Assembly: GCA_030706685.1 (NCBI GenBank)
Contig: JAUZOA010000013.1
Coordinates: forward strand, 1 to 64,000
Direction: 5' to 3'
Origin: Bacteroidota bacterium
GTDB lineage: Bacteria; Bacteroidota; Bacteroidia; Chitinophagales; Chitinophagaceae
Length of the DNA: 64,000 nt
Shown here: one piece after another, positions 44,561 to 52,936 of the stretch
Position numbering within the stretch: position 1 is the first letter of the stretch
Layout of the letters: each line of letters begins with the position of its first letter
Notes under the pieces: generated by a model
Database searches by the model: none
What the model saw: only the letters and a program-made list of their open reading frames with translations
What the model was told of the DNA's origin: nothing
Translations under genes and position numbers: made by a program

Positions 44561-46705
44561 CTAAAATGCTTTTTTGGGATCTTCTGCTGGCTTGGCTTTT
44601 ACCAGGTTCTGCTGGCTGATAATATCATTCACTACTTTCACAGCCTGGTCAAGATAAATATCTTTGCGAAGCCCTTTGATCCACTGGTTGAAACGCTCCT
44701 GCTTATTAGGGTCATTGGCCCAGCGATTCTCTTCATTCGTCAATGCAGAAACATTCATCTCTGTTTTCAATTTTGTCAGGGATTCGATCTGCGCAACCGT
44801 AGTGTGGATCGCAGCCTGCTCTTTACGATATTTATCCAACTGCAATGAATATTGTTTATCGTTTTGTTTGGAAAGCCAATCTGTATTCTCTTTTATCAGT
44901 TTAAAAGCAGGATCGTTCTCCACGCGCTGGTTGCTCATTTGCTCGATCGTCTTCAAATCATATCCTGCATTCCAGTTTGTATAAGGCGACTTACTGATCT
45001 CATCCCAGGGTAATGCATCGGGGTCATCCTTCTCTCTTGCTTTCAGGTATTCATACTGATCAGGTAAAACGATATCGGAAGCAACACCTTTTAATTGCGT
45101 GGAACCTCCGTTGATACGATAAAATTTCTGCAATGTCAGTTTTACTGTACCAAGATCTTCCGTATTCGACAATGAGAAGCCCTGGTCAAGGCCGATGTTG
45201 CGCTGTACAGTTCCTTTTCCATACGTTGAAGTGCTGCCAATGATCACGCCCCTGCCATAGTCCTGGATAGCTGCGGCAAATATTTCTGATGCGGAGGCGC
45301 TGAACTCATTTACCATGACGGCCAAAGGGCCGGAATACAGAACGGATTTATCTTTATCCTTGAGGATACTTGGCTTGTTGTCACGGTCTTTTACCTGGAC
45401 GATCGGGCCATCTTCAATAAATAAACCGGCCATTTGAACGACATCATACAAAGAGCCCCCGCCATTATTGCGAAGATCTATGACGATGCCATCAACTTTT
45501 TCATTTTTAAGTTTTGTCACTTCTTTGGCAACATCGATATAGCTCCTGTTACCATTGGGATTATCAAAATCCGCATAGAATTCAGGCAGGAATATATAGC
45601 CGATTTTAGAATTGTCATTTTTAACGACTGCACTGCGGGCAAAGGTTTCATCCTGTACAATCTGGTCGCGGATAAGAGGAATCACTTTAATGGTGCCGTC
45701 AATTTTTTTGACCGTAAGTCTTACTTCCGTTCCTTTTTTTCCACGAATCAGTTTTACGGCATCTGTTACAACAAAACCGGTCAGGTCAACAGGCTCTTCG
45801 CTGCCTTGGGCCACTTTTTGTATGATATCCCCGGTTTGTAATTCCCCCGATTTAAAGGCGGGGCTTCCGGTCAAAATACTTGAAACTTTGATATTGCCAT
45901 CATCATATTGCAAGGATGCCCCGATACCAAAGAAGCGGCCACTCATCTCTTCATCAAAATACCTTTTGTCAACCGGGGGAAAGAATTCACTATGCGGGTC
46001 CATCGTGGTCGTGATGGCATTTACAAAGACGTTGAATTTGTCATCATCATTGAATTTAAAACGATACCGGTCAAACATCCTGTCTACTACCTTTTTTGTT
46101 TTGGCGCGCGCCTCTTGTTCCAGCTCTTCATCAGATTTAGCGACAAAGCCATCTTTACCTTTATTTTTTTCTCTTGTATCCAGGAGGTCCGCATAACGCT
46201 CAAGGGTCATGTACTTTAATTTCTTTCTCCAGCGTTCCCTGATCTCAGCGGCATTGGTCACATATTTCAGTTTGTCCCCATCAAGTATTACTTCTTCATC
46301 GACACTGAAATCAAACGGCTTTTCGAGTATCTGATTACAAACAGCGGAAGCTTCTTCCATGCGGCTGGTAAATGTTTTACCTGCTGCCAGGAAAAATTCG
46401 ACAGAAGACCCTTTTATTTCATCATCGATCTTGGTTTCGTATTTTTTCTGCAGCATATCCATATCACTCTGTAGAAACATGTTCTTTTCAGGGTCGAGCT
46501 CATTAATATATTTCTTGAATATCTTTTTGGAAAAAGCATCATTAATATCCTGCGGGCTATAATGTGCCTGTGTCAGCATTTCGCCGACAAGCTTTAGTAT
46601 CTGGTCATACTTGGAAGGGGGAGTCTTTGAGCCCGTTCCCATCGTCTGGAATGCCAGGAAAAAGCCTGCTACAAGCGTCAAAATCACAAGGGGGAGTCGT
46701 TTCAT
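44561..46705 (-). CDS. Carboxy-terminal processing protease (Prc/Tsp, S41)
   Basis: The protein has 714 residues from the ATG at 46705, chosen because it starts a signal segment (KRLPLVILTLVAGFFLAF) and lies 33 bases past a -7 element. A longer frame to 46789 runs through the promoter. It has the long N-terminal helical domain, a PDZ domain (about 240-320) with RFFGIGASLQYDDGNIKV, and the S41 catalytic domain with the nucleophilic Ser in EFSASASEIFAAA and the Lys in TYGKGTVQR. The C-terminal helical domain follows. It degrades or trims envelope proteins from their C-termini in the periplasm. It stands alone and converges with DinB. Confidence 0.95.
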   Translation of the reverse strand: MKRLPLVILTLVAGFFLAFQTMGTGSKTPPSKYDQILKLVGEMLTQAHYSPQDINDAFSKKIFKKYINELDPEKNMFLQSDMDMLQKKYETKIDDEIKGSSVEFFLAAGKTFTSRMEEASAVCNQILEKPFDFSVDEEVILDGDKLKYVTNAAEIRERWRKKLKYMTLERYADLLDTREKNKGKDGFVAKSDEELEQEARAKTKKVVDRMFDRYRFKFNDDDKFNVFVNAITTTMDPHSEFFPPVDKRYFDEEMSGRFFGIGASLQYDDGNIKVSSILTGSPAFKSGELQTGDIIQKVAQGSEEPVDLTGFVVTDAVKLIRGKKGTEVRLTVKKIDGTIKVIPLIRDQIVQDETFARSAVVKNDNSKIGYIFLPEFYADFDNPNGNRSYIDVAKEVTKLKNEKVDGIVIDLRNNGGGSLYDVVQMAGLFIEDGPIVQVKDRDNKPSILKDKDKSVLYSGPLAVMVNEFSASASEIFAAAIQDYGRGVIIGSTSTYGKGTVQRNIGLDQGFSLSNTEDLGTVKLTLQKFYRINGGSTQLKGVASDIVLPDQYEYLKAREKDDPDALPWDEISKSPYTNWNAGYDLKTIEQMSNQRVENDPAFKLIKENTDWLSKQNDKQYSLQLDKYRKEQAAIHTTVAQIESLTKLKTEMNVSALTNEENRWANDPNKQERFNQWIKGLRKDIYLDQAVKVVNDIISQQNLVKAKPAEDPKKAF

Positions 46706-46738
46706 ATTCAATAGGTATTTTAGTACATTTTGCATATC

Positions 46739-46746
46739 CAAAAATA
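46739..46746 (-). promoter_or_regulatory. -7 promoter element (TATTTTTG) of the processing protease gene
   Basis: This is an exact TAnnTTTG match on the minus strand, 33 bases upstream of the chosen ATG. Confidence 0.6.
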
Positions 46747-47026
46747 ACGCAAAAACGATTGATTTCGTGTATTTACAGGCATTTAACAACTGATTTTGAC
46801 GGCTTTTTGATAAGCGGCAGCGCTAAATCACATTCCTTGAAAAACCATCCAAACCGGGTACTGGTCTTTCCTGACAGGGTAGTGTATCAGTTTGCCGGGA
46901 AATCAGTAAGACGGGAAGAAAAACGACTTGTAAATCAGAACTTCCCGACCTCCCGTCTCACCGGCTATTTTCAAACTGGGACACTGCTTGTCACAGAGTT
47001 TATTTTTCTGCAATACCCATTTTATT
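46747..47026. other. 280-base gap with a weak inverted pair
   Basis: No gene is seen. AGACGGGAAG (46909-46918) and its inverse-like ACTTCCCGACCTCCCGTCT (46941-46959) give a partial palindrome of the AAGTCGGGA-word type. The rest leads to the tRNA-His promoter. Confidence 0.5.
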
Positions 47027-47034
47027 TAATTTTG
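47027..47034 (+). promoter_or_regulatory. -7 promoter element (TAATTTTG) of tRNA-His
   Basis: This is an exact TAnnTTTG match 19 bases upstream of the tRNA, with a TTTTTCTG stretch about 20 bases further upstream as a possible -33. Confidence 0.6.
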
Positions 47035-47053
47035 CACCCTTCGATCTGTATAT

Positions 47054-47128
47054 GGTGGCTATAGCTCAGTTGGTTAGAGCATCAGATTGTGGTTCTGAGG
47101 GTCGTGGGTTCGAGCCCCATTAGCCACC
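47054..47128 (+). tRNA. tRNA-His (anticodon GTG)
   Basis: The full cloverleaf is visible: acceptor stem GTGGCTA with TAGCCAC, TAGCTCAGTTGGTTAGAGCA D-arm, anticodon GTG at 47089-47091 within ATTGTGGT, and T-arm GTGGGTTCGAGCCCC. The extra G at position -1 (47054) faces C73, the His identity pair. CCA is not encoded. Confidence 0.96.
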
Positions 47129-47130
47129 CG

Positions 47131-47171
47131 CCAACCCCGCTCTCGTCTCCGGCGAGGCGGGGTTTGTTTTT
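47131..47171 (+). terminator. Intrinsic terminator after tRNA-His
   Basis: AACCCCGC and GCGGGGTT pair, followed by TGTTTTTATTC. It overlaps the start of the leader to the DUF445 gene. Confidence 0.75.
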
Positions 47172-47187
47172 ATTCTTAATTTTTATC

Positions 47188-47739
47188 ATGAACTATTGGT
47201 TTTTATTTATCCCTGTCATTTCGGCGATTATTGGCTGGGCCGGCAGTTGGGTGGCAGGTAAGATTTTGCTTTTCAAGGTCATTCCAAAACACAGGCAAGG
47301 CATTGCTGAAAAGATCGGCGCTATCGTAAGCGCTGAATTCCCTTTCAGCAGTATTGAAGAAAAGATCATGGACCCGGCGACCATAAAAAAAATAATGCCA
47401 TTGGTTGAAGAGCATATTGATGATTTCTTGCGCAATAAACTGAAGGAAAAAATGCCCGTTATCAGCATGTTCATCGGCGATAAAACAATCAATTCGCTTA
47501 AGGAAGTTTTCTTAAAAGAAATAGAAAACATTTTTCCACAGGTGTTGAAACGATTCGCAGGCGACCTGCAAAGCAAATTGAATATCGGTGAGCTGGTGAC
47601 AGAAAAAGTAAAAGGCATTCCCGCCCCTCAGTTGGAGAATTTGTTTGGCCCGGTTTTAAAATACTTTCGTTTTACCGGCGCCGCAACTGGCTTTGTCATA
47701 GGTTTAATCAATATGATCTTTTTTTATATTTTGAGATAA
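47188..47739 (+). CDS. DUF445-family membrane protein
   Basis: The protein has 183 residues from the ATG at 47188; a longer frame extends back into the tRNA and is not real. An N-terminal membrane segment (FLFIPVISAIIGWAGSWVAG, residues 5-24) is followed by a helical body typical of DUF445 (EFPFSSIEEKIMDPATIKKI, then MPVISMFIGDKTI) and a second hydrophobic segment at the end (ATGFVIGLINMIFFYIL). Some longer relatives are involved in membrane or cell-shape functions in Gram-positives, but no role is known here. It lies downstream of the tRNA terminator and 112 bases before an outer-membrane barrel gene. Confidence 0.85.
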   Translation: MNYWFLFIPVISAIIGWAGSWVAGKILLFKVIPKHRQGIAEKIGAIVSAEFPFSSIEEKIMDPATIKKIMPLVEEHIDDFLRNKLKEKMPVISMFIGDKTINSLKEVFLKEIENIFPQVLKRFAGDLQSKLNIGELVTEKVKGIPAPQLENLFGPVLKYFRFTGAATGFVIGLINMIFFYILR

Positions 47740-47850
47740 TATGCCGTGGATATTACAAAAAGAGGCTCATTTTACCTTTTATCAAATTGTCATGGGCAGG
47801 TCAGCAAGTTAATCCACCTTTGCACGTCCAATGACAAACAAAAAACCCGC

Positions 47851-50535
47851 ATGAGACATTTTATAGTTGCTTTTGTACTGGTCCTGATCTCTACCATCGC
47901 TTTTTCCCAGCCTTTCGGAGGCAACAGAGGAGGCGGCCCCCAGATGAACGGCAGGTTTTACGGAAAAATCGTCGATTCAATTACTGAAAAGCCGATTGAT
48001 GCCGCTTCTGTTCAATTGGTACAGAATAAATATGACTCGGTTTCCAAAAAAAGAAAAGATGTGGTCATAAATGGTATGCTGACAGCGGCCAATGGCGATT
48101 TCAGCCTGGAAAATGTCCCGCTCATGGGGCAATATAAGCTGGTAATAACTGCGATTGGATTTAAGGGATATCAAAAAACAGTGGCATTAATTGATATGAA
48201 AGCCATCCAATCCATGCGTGCCAATGCCGGCAACCAGGATATGAGCAGCTTACTGGGAAACCTGGATAAGGATCTTGGCAACATCAAATTACTGATCGAT
48301 GAAAAACTACTCGGTAATGTAACCGTCAATTCCTCCAGGCCCCTTGTACAATTGGCTATTGACCGCAAAATCTATAATGTTGAAAAAGATATAAGCGTGG
48401 CAGGCGGAACAGCAGTGGATGTAATGAAAAATGTTCCCTCTGTTTCTGTGGACATTGACGGGAATGTAACCCTGCGCAACAATACACCACAGATATATGT
48501 AGATGGCAGACCCACTACCCTTACTTTGGATCAAATACCCGCGGACCAGATACAGAGCGTTGAAATAATTACCAACCCCTCCGCAAAGTTTGATGCTTCC
48601 GGCGGTACAGCAGGTATCCTCAACATTGTTTTGAAAAAGAACAGGAGGGCCGGCTACAGCGGTAATGTAAGAGCAGGAGTGGATAAACGCGGCAAGCTAA
48701 ACGTCGGCGGAGATATCAATATCAAACAGGGGAAAATAAATTTCTTCGCCAATGCGAATTTCGGACAGCGAAAATCTATTTCTAACGGGACAACTTATCG
48801 TTCCACTTTCTATAAGGCGCCTTTTACCAATCTTGTCCAAAATGATAATAATATCAATACCGGCTACTTTGCTTTTGGAAGAGCGGGCATCGATTTCCTG
48901 GTCGACAACCGTAATACAATTACCGTTTCAGGCCTTGCAGTAAAAGGCAGGTTTAAGCCATCCACGTTAAGTGATATTTATGTGGATACAGTTTTTTCAG
49001 GCGGCGGCAACAGTACTTCTTATACGAATCGTTTATCAAATACTACCGGGGAATTCAGAAACCTCGGAACCACCCTGAGTTATTTACACAATTTCCCTAA
49101 AAACGGCCACCAGTTATCCGCAGATGTCAATTACAATAAAAGCCATAACAACAACTCCAATGTGATCAACAACGATATTTACAATATTGCCGGCGGCCCG
49201 AAGACTTCAGCTTATAACCAGCAACAAACCGGTGGCGGCAATAATGGGCAGCTCACTATACAAACAGATTATTCCAACCCGATATCTCAAAATTCAAAAA
49301 TAGAAGCAGGTGTAAGAATGTCGCAAAGAGATGTAGACAGCAGAAGTGATTTTGGAGTGATAAATCCCAATGGCACTGTAACCATCCTTCCGCCTCTTTC
49401 TTCCAATTACAGTTACACAGACAGGGTATTTGCGGGCTATGGTACATTTACCAATAAAATAAAAGAGAATTTTGGCTACCAGATCGGCCTCAGGCTGGAA
49501 AGTTCCGACTATAAAGGAACTGTGCATACCAGTGTGAAGGACCCTTCCGGCTTTGCAGATACGGCCAGCAGTTACCACAATAATTACCCGGTCAGTCTCT
49601 TTCCGAGCATATTCTTGTCCCAAAAATTAAAACATGACCAGGAATTGCAATTGAATTACAGCCGCAGGATCAACCGGCCCAATTTCTTCCAGTTGTTTCC
49701 CTTTACCGATTATTCCGATTCACTGAACCTGAGCAGGGGTAACCCGAATCTCAAACCTGAATTTACCAATTCATTCGAATTGTCGTACCAGAAAAACTTT
49801 CCGAAAAGCAACAGCTTGCTGGTATCGGTTTACTATAAACACACGACAGACCTGATAACCCGGTACCAGTCGCAGGAAAAGAACCCGGTAACAGATTCTC
49901 TTGTTTTTGTCAATACTTATATCAACGCCAATTCAAGTTTTGTCGGCGGATTGGAGATCATTTCAAAAAATAAGATAACCAAATGGTGGGACATTACGAC
50001 CAATCTTAACCTTTATACTTCGAAGATCAATACAGATGATCCGGCTATTACTACGGTAGGACAATTGCATAGCTGGTTTGGAAAGATTAATAACAGCTTC
50101 AAATTACCTTCAAACTTTACCCTGCAACTGTCCGGTGATTATAATTCGAAAACCGTGCTGTCGCCGGGAGGCAGTGCAAGCAGCGGTGGCGGTATGGGCG
50201 GAGGCCGCGGAGGCTTTGGACCCAATGTCAGTGGTAGCGCACAGGGCTATTCAAAACCGACTTATGGTGTAGACGCTGCCCTGAAATATGATTTTCTTAA
50301 AAATAAAACGGCTTCTCTCACCCTCAGTGTAAGCGATATTTTCCGGACGAGAGTCAGCGATGTCTATACGGAGTCATTCAGTTTTACACAGGAAGCAATA
50401 CGTACACGTGACCCTCAATTCTTCCGGTTGAATTTCGCTTATCGTTTCGGGAAATTTGATGTATCACTCTTCAAACGCAAGAATCAAAAGGCAGACCAGG
50501 AGAGCATGCAAAACGGTATGCAGGGAGCACAATAG
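47851..50535 (+). CDS. Outer-membrane beta-barrel protein, TonB-receptor-like (OMP_b-brl_3)
   Basis: The protein has 894 residues from the ATG at 47851, which starts a signal peptide (RHFIVAFVLVLISTIAFSQ). The long frame before it has no signal. Residues 45-150 form a carboxypeptidase-regulatory-like domain (FYGKIVDSITEKPIDAASVQL). The plug follows (VDVMKNVPSVSVDIDGNVTLRN, VDGRPT, PSAKFDASGGTAGILNI), then a barrel ending around FRLNFAYRFGKFDVSLF. An extracellular loop near residue 770-790 is Gly-rich (SSGGGMGGGRGGFG). The family moves ligands across the outer membrane or serves as an anchor. A specific ligand cannot be told. It stands alone. Confidence 0.92.
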   Translation: MRHFIVAFVLVLISTIAFSQPFGGNRGGGPQMNGRFYGKIVDSITEKPIDAASVQLVQNKYDSVSKKRKDVVINGMLTAANGDFSLENVPLMGQYKLVITAIGFKGYQKTVALIDMKAIQSMRANAGNQDMSSLLGNLDKDLGNIKLLIDEKLLGNVTVNSSRPLVQLAIDRKIYNVEKDISVAGGTAVDVMKNVPSVSVDIDGNVTLRNNTPQIYVDGRPTTLTLDQIPADQIQSVEIITNPSAKFDASGGTAGILNIVLKKNRRAGYSGNVRAGVDKRGKLNVGGDINIKQGKINFFANANFGQRKSISNGTTYRSTFYKAPFTNLVQNDNNINTGYFAFGRAGIDFLVDNRNTITVSGLAVKGRFKPSTLSDIYVDTVFSGGGNSTSYTNRLSNTTGEFRNLGTTLSYLHNFPKNGHQLSADVNYNKSHNNNSNVINNDIYNIAGGPKTSAYNQQQTGGGNNGQLTIQTDYSNPISQNSKIEAGVRMSQRDVDSRSDFGVINPNGTVTILPPLSSNYSYTDRVFAGYGTFTNKIKENFGYQIGLRLESSDYKGTVHTSVKDPSGFADTASSYHNNYPVSLFPSIFLSQKLKHDQELQLNYSRRINRPNFFQLFPFTDYSDSLNLSRGNPNLKPEFTNSFELSYQKNFPKSNSLLVSVYYKHTTDLITRYQSQEKNPVTDSLVFVNTYINANSSFVGGLEIISKNKITKWWDITTNLNLYTSKINTDDPAITTVGQLHSWFGKINNSFKLPSNFTLQLSGDYNSKTVLSPGGSASSGGGMGGGRGGFGPNVSGSAQGYSKPTYGVDAALKYDFLKNKTASLTLSVSDIFRTRVSDVYTESFSFTQEAIRTRDPQFFRLNFAYRFGKFDVSLFKRKNQKADQESMQNGMQGAQ

Positions 50536-50556
50536 TGGAGGTGATCTAAGAAGAAC

Positions 50557-50682
50557 GAAAGTCAGAAAGTCGGAAAGACTAGTTTGCAGGATGTAAAGTC
50601 ATTGCAATACAAAAACTCTTATTCCAGATTTCCTGACTTTCAGTCTTCAGGTTTTCAGGCTTCTGACCTCAGACCTTCGGCC
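50557..50682. repeat. Quasi-palindrome with AAAGTCGGAAAG words
   Basis: The left arm 50557-50580 reads CGAAAGTCAGAAAGTCGGAAAG. The right arm 50629-50682 has the complement (CTGACTTTCAGTCTTCAGG, TTCAGGCTTCTGACC). It shares the 13-base word GAAAGTCGGAAAG with the element at 26278-26363. Confidence 0.8.
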
Positions 50683-50697
50683 TCAATCTTTATGCTT

Positions 50698-50705
50698 TAT
50701 ATTTG
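50698..50705 (+). promoter_or_regulatory. -7 promoter element (TATATTTG) of the Gfo/Idh/MocA gene
   Basis: This is an exact TAnnTTTG match, 16 bases upstream of the ATG at 50722. Confidence 0.65.
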
Positions 50706-50721
50706 GGACTATTATCCCCGA

Positions 50722-51735
50722 ATGAGTTCAAAACTGAAGTTTGCAATAATTGGCTGCGGTAAGATTGCCCCCCGTCATGCTGTTGAAATGATAAAACACG
50801 GACAATTAGCCGCAGTCTGTGATATACTAAAAAAGAACGCGGACGATTTGTCCCGGCTGTACAACGCAAGGGCCTATTATTCGGTTGACGACCTTCTCCG
50901 GGAAGAAGATGCCATTGATATCGTTGCCGTCTGCTCCCCTAACGGCTTACATGCCGCACATTCAATAAAAGTGTTGCAAGCCGGCTATAATGTTCTTTGT
51001 GAAAAACCCTTGTGTATCACCTCTGCCGACGGCCTGGCCATGATTGATATGGCTAAAAAAAGCCGCAAAAAATTATTTGTTGTAAAATCAACAAGGTATA
51101 ACCCTGCGCTGGTTGCTTTAAAGAAAAGCATTGAAGAGAAGGCGCTTGGCAATATCTATAGCTTCCAGGTAAATTGTTTCTGGAGCCGTCCTCCCGCCTA
51201 TTATGCCAACTCGTGGAAAGGCAGCAAGTCGCTCGATGGAGGCACGCTTTACACCCAGTTCAGTCACTATATTGACGCGCTTATCTGGTTGCTTGGCGAT
51301 ACCCGGTCTTTTTCTGGTATCAGAAAGAACTTTGCCCATAAGGGCATTATCGAATTTGAAGATAGCGGAGTGGTAGCTATTGAAATGGAAAGTGGGGTCA
51401 TTGGGGGAATAAACTGGTCTGTAAACAGTTTTCAGAAAAATATGGAAGTGTCGCTGAGTATTCTTGCGGAAAAAGGAAGTATACAAATTGGCGGGGAATA
51501 TATGAACCAGGTCAGGTACCAGCAACTGGAAGGATTTCAGCCGGATATTGCCGACGCAACCGGCAATGCCAATGACTATGGTTTTTATAAAGGTTCCATG
51601 AGTAATCATGATAAAATATATGATAACCTGGTTAAGGCATTGAATGACGACAACTACCCTTTTGCCAATGCCGCTGATGGCCTTAAGACTGTTGAGACGA
51701 TCGAAAGAATTTATAATTCTGTTTCTTTGTCTTAA
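50722..51735 (+). CDS. Gfo/Idh/MocA-family oxidoreductase
   Basis: The protein has 337 residues from the ATG at 50722, which starts the Rossmann strand KLKFAIIGCGKIAPRHAVEM. A longer frame to 50584 is made of repeat arm and is rejected. The dinucleotide loop is GCGKIA, the catalytic Lys is in CEKPLC near residue 92, and the substrate domain contains RPPAYYANSWKGSKSLDGGTLYTQFSHYIDAL with the active His. This resembles sugar-nucleotide 3-dehydrogenases (WlbA/WbpB type) in surface-glycan synthesis. Two glycosyltransferase genes follow on the same strand, which supports a polysaccharide role. Substrate unknown. Confidence 0.9.
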   Translation: MSSKLKFAIIGCGKIAPRHAVEMIKHGQLAAVCDILKKNADDLSRLYNARAYYSVDDLLREEDAIDIVAVCSPNGLHAAHSIKVLQAGYNVLCEKPLCITSADGLAMIDMAKKSRKKLFVVKSTRYNPALVALKKSIEEKALGNIYSFQVNCFWSRPPAYYANSWKGSKSLDGGTLYTQFSHYIDALIWLLGDTRSFSGIRKNFAHKGIIEFEDSGVVAIEMESGVIGGINWSVNSFQKNMEVSLSILAEKGSIQIGGEYMNQVRYQQLEGFQPDIADATGNANDYGFYKGSMSNHDKIYDNLVKALNDDNYPFANAADGLKTVETIERIYNSVSLS

Positions 51736-51740
51736 ATACA

Positions 51741-51836
51741 GGGAAAGTTTAAAGTTGAAGGTTTTTACAGCAAAAAGTGTTTTCGTGTTTTGGCGGAGAA
51801 TACATTTTTAGAATGACTTTAAACTTTCAGCGTTTA
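51741..51836. repeat. Quasi-palindrome with AAAGTTT words
   Basis: The left arm 51741-51762 reads GGGAAAGTTTAAAGTTGAAGG. The right arm 51814-51836 reads TGACTTTAAACTTTCAGCG. GAAAGTTTAAAGT pairs with ACTTTAAACTTTC. It lies in the gap before the first glycosyltransferase. Confidence 0.8.
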
Positions 51837-51844
51837 ATATTAAA

Positions 51845-52936
51845 ATGAAACGAATTTTCTTTACAGTCACCAATGATCTCACCTACGACCAGCGAATGCA
51901 GCGTATCTGCACATCCCTGGCTGAAAACGGATATAGTATAACATTGGTTGGAAGAAAATTGCCCTCCTCTCTCCCGCTTAAAGACGAAAAATTCCATCAG
52001 AAGAGAATTGTTTGTTTTTTTACCAGGGGAAAACTGTTTTACACTGAATATAATACCCGGCTTTTCTTTTTTTTATTGTTCCAAAAAATGGATGCTATTT
52101 GTGCCATTGACCTTGATACTATCCTCCCTTGCTTCTATATATCAAAATGGAAACGGGTTCCCCGCGTTTATGATGCGCATGAACTATTTACCGGTTTAAA
52201 AGAAGTGGCTACCAGGCCACGAATAAAAAAGTTCTGGACAAGAGTCGAAAAGAAAACAGTACCCCGGTTCAGGCTCGGCTATACCGTAAGCGAAAGTATC
52301 GCGGAAGAGTTTAGTCGCCGTTACGGGGTAAACTATTCGGTAATAAGGAATATGACGCGCCTTAGGGAACTGAATGAAACAGTACCAAAAGAAAAATTTC
52401 TCATCTACCAGGGGGCTGTTAACGAAGCAAGGGCATTCGAACACCTGGTTCCTGCCCTGAAATCAATAAATGCCCGGCTGGTAATTTGTGGTGATGGAAA
52501 TTTTATGCCCCAATTGAAAGAGCTGATTAAAGAGAATAAAGTTGAGGACAAAGTTGAATTAAAGGGAATGCTTTCCCCTGATGAATTATGGGCAATAGCC
52601 CAAAAAGCAACCATCGGAATGGGCGTAGCCGAAAACACCGGGATAAACCAGTATCTTGCCCTTCCTAATAAATTTTTTGATTATATCCATGCAGGATTAC
52701 CGCAAATTGCCATGAATTTCCCTGAATACCAGAAGATCAACCGGCAATTTGAAGTGGCTATTTTGCTCGACGATACTAATCCTGAGAGAATTGCAGAAGC
52801 TGTAAACAATTTACTCCTTAATACTGTTCTATACCAGAGATTGAGGCAAAATTGTCTGCAGGCCCGGCTTATACTGAATTGGCAGCAGGAAGAAAAAAGG
52901 CTGCTGGACTTTTATCAATCTGTTTTCAATCAGTGA
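51845..52936 (+). CDS. Glycosyltransferase, GT4-like
   Basis: The protein has 363 residues. It has a GT-B layout: an N-terminal domain starting KRIFFTVTNDLTYDQRMQRICTSLAENGYS, a middle link, and a C-terminal domain with the glycosyl-donor helix text IGMGVAENTGINQYLALPNKFFDYIHAGLPQI. The conserved Glu-x7-Glu segment is less clear than in typical members. It would add a sugar to a surface glycan or lipid from a nucleotide sugar in the cytosol. The stop overlaps the GTG start of the next glycosyltransferase by 4 bases, so the two are translationally coupled. Donor and acceptor are unknown. Confidence 0.88.
   Translation: MKRIFFTVTNDLTYDQRMQRICTSLAENGYSITLVGRKLPSSLPLKDEKFHQKRIVCFFTRGKLFYTEYNTRLFFFLLFQKMDAICAIDLDTILPCFYISKWKRVPRVYDAHELFTGLKEVATRPRIKKFWTRVEKKTVPRFRLGYTVSESIAEEFSRRYGVNYSVIRNMTRLRELNETVPKEKFLIYQGAVNEARAFEHLVPALKSINARLVICGDGNFMPQLKELIKENKVEDKVELKGMLSPDELWAIAQKATIGMGVAENTGINQYLALPNKFFDYIHAGLPQIAMNFPEYQKINRQFEVAILLDDTNPERIAEAVNNLLLNTVLYQRLRQNCLQARLILNWQQEEKRLLDFYQSVFNQ

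Noticed and set aside
50584-50721. Extended N-terminus of the Gfo/Idh/MocA protein
   Set aside because: The extra 46 codons are encoded by a repeat arm and lie before the -7 element at 50698-50705.
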